Positions 12,976-24,350 of a stretch of 64,000 nucleotides of DNA are shown here, one piece after another. Within the stretch, counting starts at the first letter, position 1, and every line of letters starts with the position of its first letter. A model generated the notes under the pieces. It did not search any database and had not been told where the DNA came from. It saw only the letters and a list, made by a program, of their open reading frames with translations. Where the stretch lies: NCBI GenBank assembly GCA_028641055.1, contig CM054063.1, forward strand, positions 45,186,828 to 45,250,827. The letters run 5' to 3'. The stretch is from Alopecurus myosuroides. Taxonomy: Eukaryota > Streptophyta > Magnoliopsida > Poales > Poaceae. The position numbers and the translations under genes are program-made.

Positions 12976-15600
12976 GTTGGCGCCCACCGTGGGGCTACCA
13001 GCGACGCTGGCTGGAGTTTCTGTTCGGACGGGATCTTCTTCAGCGGAGCGCGTGGTCTGTGGCCTTGTCCACAGATTCGGCTCCTTCGACTTCGTCACCG
13101 ACAACGCAGGCGACTTCGGCGGCAAGGCCATGCCGGAGGGCGGCACGGTGATCTCCTTCGGCTCGCACCTCGTCTACGTCGCCACCGCCGTCGTCAGCAA
13201 GTTTCCAGAGGAGGTGTTGCTGGCAGAGGATCCTCCCGCTGTCATCGCTGCTCGCGGAAGGCCTACGCGCTTTTCCGCGGACAGCGTTGAGGTGATGGTG
13301 GCCGGCCAGGCTGCGAACGCCGGCAAGAGTGCCGCTGGCGCTGCGGTCATCGTCGACGATCCTGCTGGCTCGAGCGCTGGCGGGAAGACCCACAAGCCCT
13401 ACGAGAAGCCCTGCAACATCCCCCTCTCCACTACTCCGACCATCCCTGCGTCTGCGGGAAGAAATGACATGCCACCTCCCACCGACCTCGAGCTCTTGAA
13501 CATGAAGGAGCAGCTCGACAGGGAGCGCCAAGAACTTCTTGCCGAGCAGGCGGAGTTAGAGAAGGTTAGACTGGAGCTTAGTCTAGATCAGATCGAGTAC
13601 AACAAGGCACACGGCTTCACGCCAGTCGCTAGGCGAGCTAGCAAAGTAGGTCCTACTCGGTGCAACTTAGGCGCCGAGATGGCGACAGTTGGAGTGGTTC
13701 CTAGTCAGTCTGCCACCGCAAACACTTCCACCATGCCTAGATACAGCACCCCCGCAAAAACACTTAGAGCTGCAGAGGCCGTAGCCGCCGAGTTGCCTCG
13801 ACTCGAAGGCGACGCGCGCATTAGGCAGCAAGAACGGCTCAACGAGTTGGTGTTGGAGGCCGCAAGGCAGAATGAGGAGTTCTGGAAAGCAAATCCGGGT
13901 GCTGGCGGCTCGCAGGTGGTGCATTCGCATGCGGCTAGATCTGTTGATCAGGCCTCATCTCCGCACCCCAGTCGCGAGAAGGACCGCAGTGGCACCTCGG
14001 GTAGAAACAGGCAACTGCAGGTGTACGACCCGACTGACGCCGCGAAACAGTTAGCTGTGCCGCGTCAGTCCGGTCAGAAACACAACTCTGCTGGAGAAGG
14101 CTTTCAAGCCCATAAAGCTCAAAGCCAAACGCGGGGAGGAGATCGTCCGGGTCCTTCTCGGCAGCAGGCTGCTCAGCCTACTCGGCAGAGGCCTCGCCAG
14201 GCAGCTGCTGCTCAGCCGCGTGCGGTTGACCGAGTAGCCAACCTGGTGGAGCAGCCTGTGGCCATGGAGGAGGACAGGTACGATGACGGCAACTCGGCTA
14301 TGGGGCTAGCCGGATATGATATCTTGGATCGAGTAGGAGAGCGCGTGCTGGAGCCCGCTGATGTTCGTTACAAGCTGGATCGGATCAACCTGTCTGCGCG
14401 GCTAGAGAACACGGGGCCTCCCGGTCCTGCCTGTTTTGGCCCGCGCATCATGAACGAGCCTTCCGTGAAGAACTTCCAGCTCGCAAGGGGCACCAAGAGC
14501 TACAACGGCAGCACCAAGCCAGAAGACTGGCTCAACGACTACGTCACTGCAGTTCACATCGCGAGTGGCAACAGAAGGTGGGCTGTGCGCTATGTGCCGC
14601 AAATGCTAGAGGGTCCAGCTCGCACTTGGCTCAATGGTTTGCCCAAGGGCAGCATTAACTGCTGGCTGGACTTCTCGGAGGCATTCATCAGCAACTTCAC
14701 CAGCACGTACAAGAGGCCGAATAGGCCGCAGCAGCTGTCGGCTTGCCGGCAGCGAGAAGACGAGACGGATCGCGAGTATCTTACTCGGTGGAGCACGTTG
14801 CGGAACACCTGCGAAGGTGTGAACGAGGCGCAGGCCATCACTTGGTTTGCGCAAGGGTGCAAGAACGGCAGCATGTTGTGGCAGAGATTGCAAAGGGAGA
14901 TGCCGAACACTCTGGCGGAGACCATCAAGATCGCGGACCAGTACGCGCTTGGTGATCCTACTTAGCCACTGCTAGACTCCTCCGAGCCGAGAAGAAATTT
15001 CAAGCGCAATGAGTTCCGCAACAAGCGCAGGGGTGACCGAATAGATACTCGGTATGACCCTGAGGAGGTGAATGCTGTGGGAATTGGAGCCGGGAGCAGC
15101 CAAGGGCAAAAACCTGCTGGAGCCCAGTACGGGCGCAACCAGAACCAGGGCCAGGGCAACAAGAAGCCATACCGAGCTCCTCAGTCGGGTAGCGGCAACT
15201 CGGAACCGGCTAAGAAGCTTGTCTTTGATGACATGAAGGATGGCCCGTGCAGTTTCCACACTCATCACCCTTCTAGGCCAGCAAACCACACTACTCGGCA
15301 GTGCGAATGGTGGGATCTGATCAGGAATGAGGGCCTACCTCCTCCTCCTCCCCTGCCAGCCGCGAATGCTCCTGTTCAGCCTGTTCGTGCACCCGTAGCT
15401 CGGCCTCCTGTCTTCCCGAGAAGAGAGAATGTGAACCAAGTGGCTTTAGGAGCCAATCGCAACTTCAACAACGAGCATTACCGCAACAACAACAACAACC
15501 GCAACTTCAACAACAGAGGCAACAACAACAACTTCCAAGGCAACAACAATCACAACAATGATGATGGGGGCCGCAACCAGTACCAAGAGCACCACGAGAG
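12947..15600 (+). pseudogene. gag: Element B gag (one in-frame stop)
   Basis: The open frame can begin at the ATG at 12947, which lies inside the LTR tail and reads through the primer site. The N-terminal half is low complexity, with a charged coiled-coil-like segment (about 13480-13600). The Retrotrans_gag core follows at about 14470-14950 (motifs EDWLNDY, ARTWLNGL, YLTRWSTLRNTCEGV). A TAG at 14963-14965 interrupts the frame, which then continues in register through a Gln/Asn/Arg-rich tail with a C..H..H..C cluster (about 15245-15310) and long Asn runs (15480-15570). Tat-type Gag often lacks a classical CCHC knuckle. The stop is probably a mutation, since gag-like sequence continues after it. 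Confidence 0.82.
12978..12994 (+). other. Primer binding site of element B
   Basis: TGGCGCCCACCGTGGGG starts two bases after the LTR end. It is of the TGGCGCC type seen in grass Tat-lineage elements rather than the tRNA-iMet type used by A, C and D. I did not assign the priming tRNA. Confidence 0.8.
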
Positions 15601-15915
15601 CTACATGATCTTCACTTCCGAGCCTATCGACAAGCAGTCGCAGCACAGGCGTGCTATGGAGGTCAATGCTGTGATCCCTGCCGTTCCTGACTACATGCAT
15701 TGGTGCAATGTAGAGATCACATGGTCCAGAGCTGATCATCCCAAGGTAATTCCCAATCCGGGTAGCTACGCCTTGGTGCTGGATCCTACCTTCCTGGGTC
15801 CCGAGAAGAACGTGAGGTTCAGCAAGGTGTTAATCAACAACGGCAGCAGCATCAACATCGTCTACAAGGATACACTCGAGAAGCTTGGCATTGGCGAGAA
15901 CATGCTGCTACCCAG
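15601..15915 (+). pseudogene. pol: Element B pol, start: protease with altered active site
   Basis: The frame continues from gag into an aspartic-protease-like region. The motif that should carry the catalytic Asp reads VLINNGSSINIVY (about 15820-15860), with Asn where Asp-Gly-Ser or Asp-Asn-Gly would be expected, so the protease is probably inactive. The frame is then cut by solo LTR E at 15916; the last five bases (cccag) are duplicated at 19509-19513. Confidence 0.75.
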
Positions 15916-18900
15916 TGTAACACCCCAAATTTTGCTACAGCACGGTGTGTGGTGTTGTTCATATCATACATGCATGAAACCACAAATTTAAGCAATGTTT
16001 AAAACAATTTAAATTGTCAATTTAAATGGTTTGAGAAAAATCCCACAAAAAGCACTTATTTTGGTTCCCAAAATTTTGTGTTGAAAAATAATTCAATTTC
16101 ACCAAAGAAAAACATGGCAAGGTAGGAAATTTTGTGAGCTTTCCAAAAATGATCTTTGCCAAATTTTATTCTTCCAAAAAGGCCCTCAAAAGTTCAAATC
16201 TGTTCTGTTTTCAATCACAGAAGGACCTAGTTGTGTTTTCCCAAAACTCTAGGGGGTTTTTGTAATTTTCTTTTCTTTCTCCCTTTCTTCTAGCTCCGGC
16301 CAGAAGGATGGAAGGCCGCCGCCAGCGCTTCGTGCCACGTCCTGCTCGCCTCGCGCGTGGATAAGAGGCAGAGAAGACGTCTCCATCGTGCCTTCTTCTC
16401 ACTCGCCCCGCGAGCCCTCGCTCTGTCTCTCTCTGCTACAGAACCCGAATCCTAACCCTAATGGTTTCGGCCGCCGTCAAATTCCGGCGATTGCCGTCTC
16501 GCCGGACCACCTCGAGGCCCTCCGTCCATCCCGGAAGCTCCCTGGGCCTCCAATGAACGTCCCCGAGGAAGGAATTGATCCGGGAGGGCCGGAATCCCCG
16601 CCGCCATCCGTTCTTCACTGACTCCGGCCGGCGGCCTCCGCCGCCAATCGCCGGCGATTGCGAACCCCTCCGGCCTCCCCGGTACCTCCACTGCAATCTA
16701 TGTGAGTCCAGGAGCACCCTGGTGCTCCCCGTTTTCCTCCCCTCCCCCTGTTTTGCTCCGGCGACATGCGCCACCACCCGCCGCCGCGCCGGTGGACGGC
16801 GTGGTCTTTCCGGCGACCATAAGACAGCGGCGCCGCATCCCCTAGGTTGCCCACGACCCGCTCCACGTGATGCACCAATCGATTCCACGAATAAACCATC
16901 GGGTTGTCCGAATTTGAGTTTAACAGAGAAGATCTTCTCTGGATGAGGCAAACATGATGTCATCCTGACGTCATTTCTTTCCCTTTTTGTTAATTTCAGG
17001 AATTCCAGAAAAGGAAATAAAATTGAATAATTCATAATCTCTGTTTTATAATTCAGAAAAATAAAAGTGAAGTACCAAAATGTTTGGAAAAATAAGCTCT
17101 ATCTGTTTATGTCACTTTTATACATGTTTGACAAACTTCAATTTTGGACATTATTTGAATTGGTTTAATTCATTTAAAAATGGAAAAATAAGTTTTTAAT
17201 CACTAAAATTAGAAAATTAAAAGTTATATACCATTTTGCTCAAAATGACAAATACAACCTATTTATGATGTTTTCAACCCCATTTGAGCAACTAAAATTG
17301 GACTCACTTTCAGAATCGCCCGAAACCCCCTCCGGGGCCTATTTCGGGCTAGTTTCAGTAAAAATGCTTAATTGCCATATTAACCCTAACAACCCAAAGA
17401 ACATGTTTAGGGCTTCTTTCAGTGCATTAACTTGCTCATGCATACATATTGCGCATTGCATCGATGCCATGTTGATTGTTGTTTCTCTTCCGGTGTTTTG
17501 CTTCTGATCGGTAGAACGCGACCCCGAAGAGAAGATCGACAACGCCATGGCGAATACTTGATCCTAACCGACAAGTCAAGCACTTATTCCTGAAGACTTT
17601 CTCTGGTTTTCTTGAAGCAAGGCAAGCATAACCTCTTATCTGCCCATATATGATTTCGAAAGACTTTTGATTCTCGTACATTGCACTCGATTCCAATGTA
17701 TCTTGAGTCAATAGATAGAGTTATCCTATTTATTTGCATAACCCATATATCATGATTCAATGCTCCTAGCAGACATAGGAGTTGTTTGTGTGTATCGCCA
17801 GAGCCCCAAATATGCCATGCTTAGTCATACATGCCTGCTGATCTCTGCTCCATCCGGTTGATGAATCAGAGCCACGAATGAATCTAGTATGATAGTATGC
17901 TGTGGAAAGTTAAGATCAGTTGTTTAACATGATTTAAAGGTGTGGATGACGAGACCACAGAGGGTCTATGGTGGTTGTCTCGTTCATGCCCCCTAGGAGC
18001 GAGTTCTCGTCTTCGAGCCAAGAATGAGCGTGCATCCACACGGGGATTGGATTCCCCTCGATCTCAACTTGCCTAGTTTGTTCCATGAGTTGCCTAGTTC
18101 GGGCTTTCCATTTGGATTTGCGGGGATATAAAAACACTTTCAAAACTAGGGCGTGGTGGTGTATCGACGCTCTGCGGGCAGGTAACCGTCGAGCATTGCG
18201 CACAACGATAGAGACCCGGCAGGAGATGGCCACTCCCTATTGGCGGACCATCTCTACTCGGAGCGACTCATGGAATAGGCGAAGTAAGGGAAAGGTCATG
18301 GTCAACCACCCTCTGCCGGCACTTCCCGGACTAGTGCTAACCCGGTGGCACTAAGAGTCGGTTGATACGTGTGGTTAAAGTTGTACACCCCTGCAGGGTT
18401 AAATCTTTTCGAAAAGCCGTGTCCGCGGTTAAGGACGACTTGGTGACGGATTCTGTGATCATAGACAACTTAAACGGAATGACTAAAACTTGCTGATAAC
18501 GAATGAAGGATGCCTCCTCGGAGATGCCGAGAGGGGTTACCTTGTAGCATGAGGTACCGGAACAACTGGAGGAGGTGATCTTTGAAGCACGAGGTGCTGA
18601 TATGATATTGGTGGATTAAAAAGATAATGATTTCAGTAGTTGAGTAGCTTTCTCATCTGTTTTCAAAATACTCCATGAGACGTGCTGCTCCTTCCTCAAT
18701 TTGGAAAAACAAAGATGGCTTTACGCAAAATAACCTTCATAACTCTTTCTAAAAGAAGCAGATATATAATAGGTTAACTAAGACTTGTTGAGTACCTCCC
18801 GTACTCATGTTTGCTTCAACTTGGTTCAGGTGGAGTTCCTCAGTTTGGTGGTGTTTCGACGTGGACATCGACGAGTAGTTCGGGGTTCCCAGGTGGCAGC

Positions 18901-19508
18901 CTGGAATCTATGGGCTGGGACGTCGCCTTATGTTGCGGCCTCTTAGGCCTTTTTGGTTCTTGTTGATTAGCAACATAGCTTGCCTTCCGTTGTCTGATGT
19001 AATGTTGGGTCGTGTGACCTCTGCTTGTAAGCTATACTCTAGTAACACCTGTTTAGTAAAGCTTCATGTTTAGAGTACTGCTTTGATCGGTTGTTGGTTT
19101 CGAGCTCATTGTTATACAGTTTTGGCTATGCCTGCATAGTTGTCGCAGTCGAGAGGTTGTGGAGCCGATGATCCATGTCCGAGCCCGCCTGTCGATGTGA
19201 TCGGCCTGGGGCGAGGTAACCCCAGTAACCCTCGATTGTTGTTGCACTTTCTGGACACATAGCAGCTCTGTATAACTTTGGTCCCGTTCCTTCAGTTTCA
19301 TCCGACTCGTGGACGCTTGGGTATGCATAATTGGTTATGACTAGCATGGATACAAGGAGTAGTAGACCGGGGATCCGGACTACGTGCCGATGAATCCGGT
19401 CTGCCTGCCGTTGTTTGTTGCGGCCGGGGCTGGTAACCCTGAAGCCCTTGTGAGTCCATGGCTAGGAGCACATAACAGTGTGTATATCTCTGGGTCCGGG
19501 GTCTGACA
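15916..19508 (+). mobile_element. Element E: solo LTR, 3.6 kb, TSD cccag
   Basis: It starts tgtaacaccc and ends gggtctgaca, with perfect 5-bp flanking duplications cccag (15911-15915 and 19509-19513). It contains no PBS, PPT or coding region and shows no second copy, so it is a solo LTR left by recombination. The part around 16270-16900 is GC-rich and the remainder is AT-rich. It shares the palindromic core block with A, C and D, which places it in the same broad LTR group. Orientation is plus, from the direction of that shared block. Short ORFs inside have no recognisable product. Confidence 0.9.
18389..18807 (+). promoter_or_regulatory. Conserved palindromic LTR core block, element E
   Basis: In order: CCCTGCAGGG (18389-18398), the perfect palindrome CTTTTCGAAAAG (18405-18416), a CCGCGG just after it, and the hairpin TGAGTAC-ctccc-GTACTCA (18789-18807). 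The middle palindrome in C reads CTTCTCGAGAAG, so both arms changed together. Confidence 0.65.
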
Positions 19509-19513
19509 CCCAG

Positions 19514-20014
19514 CAAGACCACTTTCCATGGCATTGTGCCGGGAATTTCTTGCTCTCCGATGGGCAAAGTGTGGCTGGATGTGCTATTCGGTACCAGGGA
19601 GAATTGCCGCACGGAGAGGCTGCAGTTTGAGGTGGTTGACCACCAAATCCGTACCATGCTCTACTCGGCAGGACTGCTCTGAGCAAGTTCATGGCTTCCA
19701 CCCACACCGCATACTTGAAGATGAAGATCCCTGGTCCCAATGGCGTGATCACTATCGCTGGAGATTACAAGAAATCCATAGAGTGTGCCTCTGCTGGTTC
19801 TCAGCTGGCAGAGTCGATGGTGATTGCTGCCGAGAAGAAGAAGATACATGAGGTGGTGGCCATGGCGCAGGCTGCGCAAGGTGTTGTGCCCGGGATGCCG
19901 AGCTCCCAGCACGGCACCACGTTCCAGGCTTCTAAGGAGACGAAGAAAGTCCAGGTCGACCCTGAGTTCCCCGACCGAGTTGCCATCATTGGCTCCGGGT
20001 TGGCGGAGAAATAG
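19514..20014 (+). pseudogene. pol: Element B pol: protease-RT linker, frameshifted
   Basis: After solo LTR E the protease C-terminal part resumes (HGIVPG, CSPMGKVWLDVLFG). A frameshift lies between about 19640 and 19656: upstream coding ends in the frame of FEVVD, downstream coding (Y-H-A-L-L-G-R-type phrase, then KFMASTHTAYLKMKIPG) is in another frame. The frame from 19691 ends at TAG 20012-20014, after which the same frame reopens into RT. Confidence 0.75.
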
Positions 20015-22248
20015 GAAGGAGAGCTCATCCACTTCCTCCGTGAGAATCGGGATGTGTTTGCCTGGTCCAATGAAGATTTGCCAGGTGTCCCGAGGGAGTT
20101 GGTTGAGCACTCTTTACATGTGCGTCCAGACGCCAAGCCGGTGAAGCAAGCTATGCGCCGTTTCGGAGATGAGAGGAGGAAGGCTATCGGTGATCAGATC
20201 ACCAAGTTACTGGTCAGCAATTTCATCGTGGAGGTTCTGCATCCGGATTGGCTAGCCAACCCGGTCATGGTCGAGAAGAAGAAGGAGGACCCCAAGGCTG
20301 CTACCGCGTGGCGCATGTGCATCGACTACACCGACCTGAACAAGGCCTGCCCCAAGGATCCTTTCCCGCTACCTCGCATCGATCAGGTTATCGATTCCAC
20401 TGCTGGTTGTGAGCTTTTGTCTTTCATTGATGCCTACTCGGGTTTTCATCAGATCGCTCTCAACCCCACTGATCAAATAAAGACTGCTTTTATTACCCCG
20501 TACGGGGCTTATTGCTATCGTGTCATGTGTTTTGGCTTGAGGAATGCGGGTGCAACCTACCAGAGATGCATGCAGAAATGCTTGCACGATCAGCTCGGCA
20601 AGAATGTGCAGGTGTACGTAGATGACATTGTCATCAAAACGAATAAAACACATACTCTGCTTGCCGACCTTGAGGAAACCTTTGCTAACCTACGCAAGTA
20701 CAAAATGAAGCTGAATCGGAGTAAGTGTACCTTTGGTGTACCAGCTGGAAAGCTACTCGGTTTTCTAGTTTCTAGTCGGGGCATTGAGGCCAATCCTTCA
20801 AAGATAAAAGATATTGAGAGCATGTCTTTGCCAAGATCCTTGAAGGATGTACAAAAGTTTACTAGTTGTTTGGCATCTCTGAGCCGTTTTCTCGGCCGAA
20901 TGGGCGAGAAGGCCCTGCCTCTCTACCAGTTGATGAAGAAGAGTGATAAGTTCGTCTGGACTCCGCAAGCAGACATGGCATTCAATGAGCTGAAGGCAAT
21001 GCTGGGTAGCGCTCCCATCTTGGCTAGTCCGCTACCCAAGGAGCCAATGCTGCTATATATTGCTGCTACTAACCGAGTAGTCAGCGTGGTGATTGTGGTG
21101 GAGCGAGAAGAAGAAGGCAAAAGTGTGCAGCGCCCCGTGTACTATCTCAGTGAAGTGCTGTCGAGCTCCAAGCAAAACTATCCGCACTATCAGAAGATGA
21201 CCTACGGCGTGTACCTGGGCGCCAAGAAGCTGAAGCACTATTTCCAGGAGCATCCTATCACTGTGGTGAGCTCTGATATCATGGGCAACAAGGAGGCGAG
21301 TGGCCGAGTAGCCAAGTGGGCGATTGAGCTGGCCGCGTATGCTCCCGCGTATGCGAGAAGAGAAGCTATCAAGTCTCAGATTCTGGCGGAGTTTCTGGTG
21401 GACTGGGCCGAGGTGCAGTATGAACCTCCTGCTCCAGTTTCTAACTATTGGAGGATGCACTTTGATGGCTCGAAGGTGAAGGAAGGGCTCGGTGCTGGCG
21501 TAGTGCTTACGTCACCCAAGCGAGATCAACTCAAGTATGTGCTGCAAATCCACTTCAAGGCATCGAACAATGTTGCTGAATACGAAGCCGTGGTGCACGG
21601 TTTGCGAGTAGCCAAGGAGGTGGGTGTGCAGCGCATCATATGCTATGGCGATTCTGATCTGGTGGTGCAGCAAGTTTCTGGCACTTGGGATGCTTTGGAT
21701 GACAACAAGGCATCGTATCGCTTCCTGGTGCAGTCTATGACTGGATTTTTCGAAGGCTGCGAGTTCCAGCATATCCACCGAGCAGAGAATGAGGCAGCAG
21801 ACGAGCTGTCCAAGTTGGGGTCTTCTCGGCAATACATCCCGGCGGGAATTGCCTTGGAGCACTTGAGGAAGCCATCTATCAAGCCATCCCCCAACTCGGA
21901 GTCTATCTTTGTTCCTTCTCTGCCAAGCGAGGAAGCTGAGCCCATGGAAATTGACTGGGAGAATGCAACACAGAACCCGGGGACTGTCGTTCCCTACTCG
22001 GGGACTGCCGTTCCCTACTCGGGGACTGTCCTTCCTTACTCGGGGACTGCCCCTCTCGACCCAGAGGCTGTCGCATTCATTGAGGAAGTTCTCGCTAACC
22101 GATCAGGGCTTCAGAGAAGTGCTCCTAACCCTCCAGAGCAGCCAGAGGTACCCGTTCCAATGGAAGTGGACGAACCAGTGTTTCCTACACGGGAGACACC
22201 GAGTTGGGCCACGCCCATATTATCCTTTCAAAGGACGGTACCTTGCCA
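20015..22248 (+). pseudogene. pol: Element B pol: reverse transcriptase and two RNase H regions
   Basis: RT is largely intact: it has CIDYTDLNKACPKD, FIDAYSGFHQI and the catalytic YVDDIVIK box (about 20615-20640). The first RNase H-like region (about 21050-21400) has lost its expected acidic residues (LLYIAATNRVVSVV). The second, archaeal-type RNase H looks complete: MHFDGSK (about 21457), NNVAEYEA (about 21570), YGDSDLVVQQV (about 21645) and ENEAADELSK (about 21786). This dual arrangement is diagnostic of the Tat lineage. A variable linker with a 21-bp minisatellite follows. The frame is lost by a frameshift near 22225-22235, and the integrase frame has an upstream TAA at 22249-22251. Confidence 0.85.
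21979..22057 (+). repeat. 21-bp coding minisatellite in B pol
   Basis: About 3.5 copies of a 21-base unit (ggggactg, c/t changes, then ccctactc) encode the heptad G-T-(V/A)-(V/L)-P-Y-S. It lies in the linker between archaeal RNase H and integrase and keeps the reading frame. Confidence 0.85.
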
Positions 22249-22251
22249 TAA

Positions 22252-23294
22252 GATGAAGTTGCTGCAAGGCAGATTCAGAGGAGATCCAAGGGATACACCA
22301 TATTCCGAGATGAGCTGCACAAGAGAAGTGCCACGGGTGTGCTGCAACGTTGCGTAGCACCCGAAGAAGGAGAAGAAATTCTGGTGGAGATAAACCAAGG
22401 AGAATGTGGGCATCACGCCTCTTCTCGGGCATTGGTCAAGAAGGCTTTTCGGCATGGCTTATATTGGCTCACTGCCTTGAAGCAGGCTGAAGATATCGTG
22501 AGGAAGTGCAATGGCTGCCAAAGATTTGCAAGTAAGATCCACTTGCCTGCTTCCGAGTTGAAAACCATTCCCATTACTTGGCCATTTGCTGTTTGGTGCT
22601 TGGATATGGTTGGTCCCTTCAAACCGGCTAGAGGCAACATGACTAACATCTTGGTCATGGTTGATAAATTTACCAAGTGGATAGAAGTGAAACCTATTCG
22701 GAAGTGCGATGGAGCCACAGCTGTGAGTTTCTTGAAGGATGTGATCCTGAGATACGGCTACCCGCAAAGCATCATCACGGACAATGGCACTAACTTTGCT
22801 GAGGGAGCAATGGTGCGATTCTGCAGAGACAAGCATATCCGACTAGACGTTGCGTCAGACGCGCATCCGGCCTCAAACGGGCAAGTTGAAAGAGCAAATG
22901 GCATGGTGCTAGCCGGTATAAAGCCAAGGATGATTGAGCCGCTGCTGAAAACACCTGGGTGTTGGCTAGACGAGTTGCCAGCGGTGTTGTGGAGTCTAAG
23001 GACTACCCCTAACCGATCAACCGGCTACACACCATTCTTCTTGGTATATGGGGTTGAGGCCGTATTGCCAATAGACTTAGAGCATGACTCCCCCCGAGTA
23101 ACCCGCTACACTGAGGTGCAGGCGAGAGAAGCTCGAGAAGACGACGTTGACCTGCTTGAAGAAGCAAGAGAGCTGACTCTGTCACGTTCGGCTATCTACC
23201 AGCAAAACCTGCGGCGTTATCATAGCCGAAAGGTGAGCCCAAGGGTTTTCCGAGAAGGAGACATGGTCCTTAGGCTCGTGCAGCGCACAGCCGG
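22252..23294 (+). pseudogene. pol: Element B pol: integrase, interrupted by solo LTR F
   Basis: The integrase frame (long open part 22339-23294) has the zinc-binding GECGHHASSRA...CNGCQ region (about 22405-22520). The D,D,E core is visible as WCLDMVGPF (about 22597), IITDNGTNF (about 22770) and NGQVERANG (about 22880). The C-terminal part includes the REGDMVLRLV phrase, after which LTR F breaks the frame at 23295. The last five bases, gccgg, are duplicated after F. Confidence 0.85.
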
Positions 23295-24170
23295 TGTCGG
23301 GGGGTTACCCCCGAGTAGGGTAAAGGCAAGTGGTAAAGGCGACTTACAGAAGAGAGGTTTGGTCGAGTAGCCGACTACCCGGTACCCGCTACCCGGTAGA
23401 TTGCTACTCGGTCTCACCTCAAGATGACCAGAAGGAGATATCAATCAAGTTATGTCCACTCGAGTAGAAGAGTTGGCCCGAGTAAAATTGGCGGGAACCT
23501 ACTCGGGCCAGAAAGTCAAAGGAGCCGTTCTGACACAGGATCCCGCGTATCCTGGGTCCGTACTTGGCAGCATTCGAACTACTGTTCATCTGGGACCGGC
23601 CTGCCTGACAGTGACAGCATGGAAGCAGGCCGTGGCAGGATAAGGGGGGCCTACTCTGTGTTTGGCACAGTGATACCAGTCTGTCCCCTTGTTTTGCCCA
23701 ATGACTTTCTAGATGCAGCCAAGATTAGGAACCAAAGCTGTCAGCGGGAACCCGGAAGAAGGACGATGTGCACACTATGTCGACACTTGTCCATGTTTGG
23801 ACGTATCCGGCTGGGCACCATGTATATAAGGTGCCCCGCCGCCTCCTGCGAGGGGCACGTGGAAATCGAACAGAGGAAACCCTAAGTTCTTGACCTAGTT
23901 CATCACGTAGAAAGAGGAGTGGCTACTCGGTAGCAAGATCCATTGTACTGTGGCTACTCGGTGAGACACCAGAATATACAAAGAAAGGCAGGAGTAGGGG
24001 TTTTACCTCCTCACGAGGGCCCTGAACCTGGGTAGATCGTGTTGTTTGCAGTGTTTACTTCGTACCTCACGCGGCTACTCGTCGCGTGATCCCTCCCCGA
24101 GCACCTCCAGCGTCCTTCGTCCCCACATCTTTAGCCATCCCATGGCATCTGCCGTGACACCACCACGACA
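23295..24170 (+). mobile_element. Element F: solo LTR of the B family inside B pol, TSD gccgg
   Basis: An 876-bp LTR (tgtcgggggg ... ccaccacgaca) that aligns along its length with the B 3' LTR at 45742-46628. It is flanked by perfect duplications gccgg (23290-23294, 24171-24175). It has no PBS or internal region, so it is a solo LTR from a separate insertion of a related copy. It contains a TATA-like TATATAAG at 23823-23830 framed by the inverted repeat gggcacc/ggtgccc. Confidence 0.93.
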
Positions 24171-24175
24171 GCCGG

Positions 24176-24350
24176 GATGCACAAGCTCTCTCCTCCTTGG
24201 GAGGGACCTTTCATTGTGAGCAAGGCTTTGCACAATGATGCATACTATCTAGTCGACGTACAGCCATCCCAGAAGAACAGGGTAGACAAAGCTGGAGAGG
24301 AATCCAAGCGTCCCTGGAATGTAGCTCTACTCCGTCGCTTTCATTCCTGA
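24176..24350 (+). pseudogene. pol: Element B pol: C-terminal end
   Basis: Directly after LTR F and its duplication the pol frame resumes with KLSPPWEGPFIVSK, then an L-V-D-V-type segment and RPWNVALLRRFH before TGA at 24348-24350. This is the usual integrase C-terminal (GPF/Y-like) ending of Tat elements. Confidence 0.82.

Noticed and set aside
14963..14965. Natural gag terminator in element B
   Set aside because: Gag-type sequence, including the basic tail and the C..H..H..C cluster, continues in the same frame after the stop.
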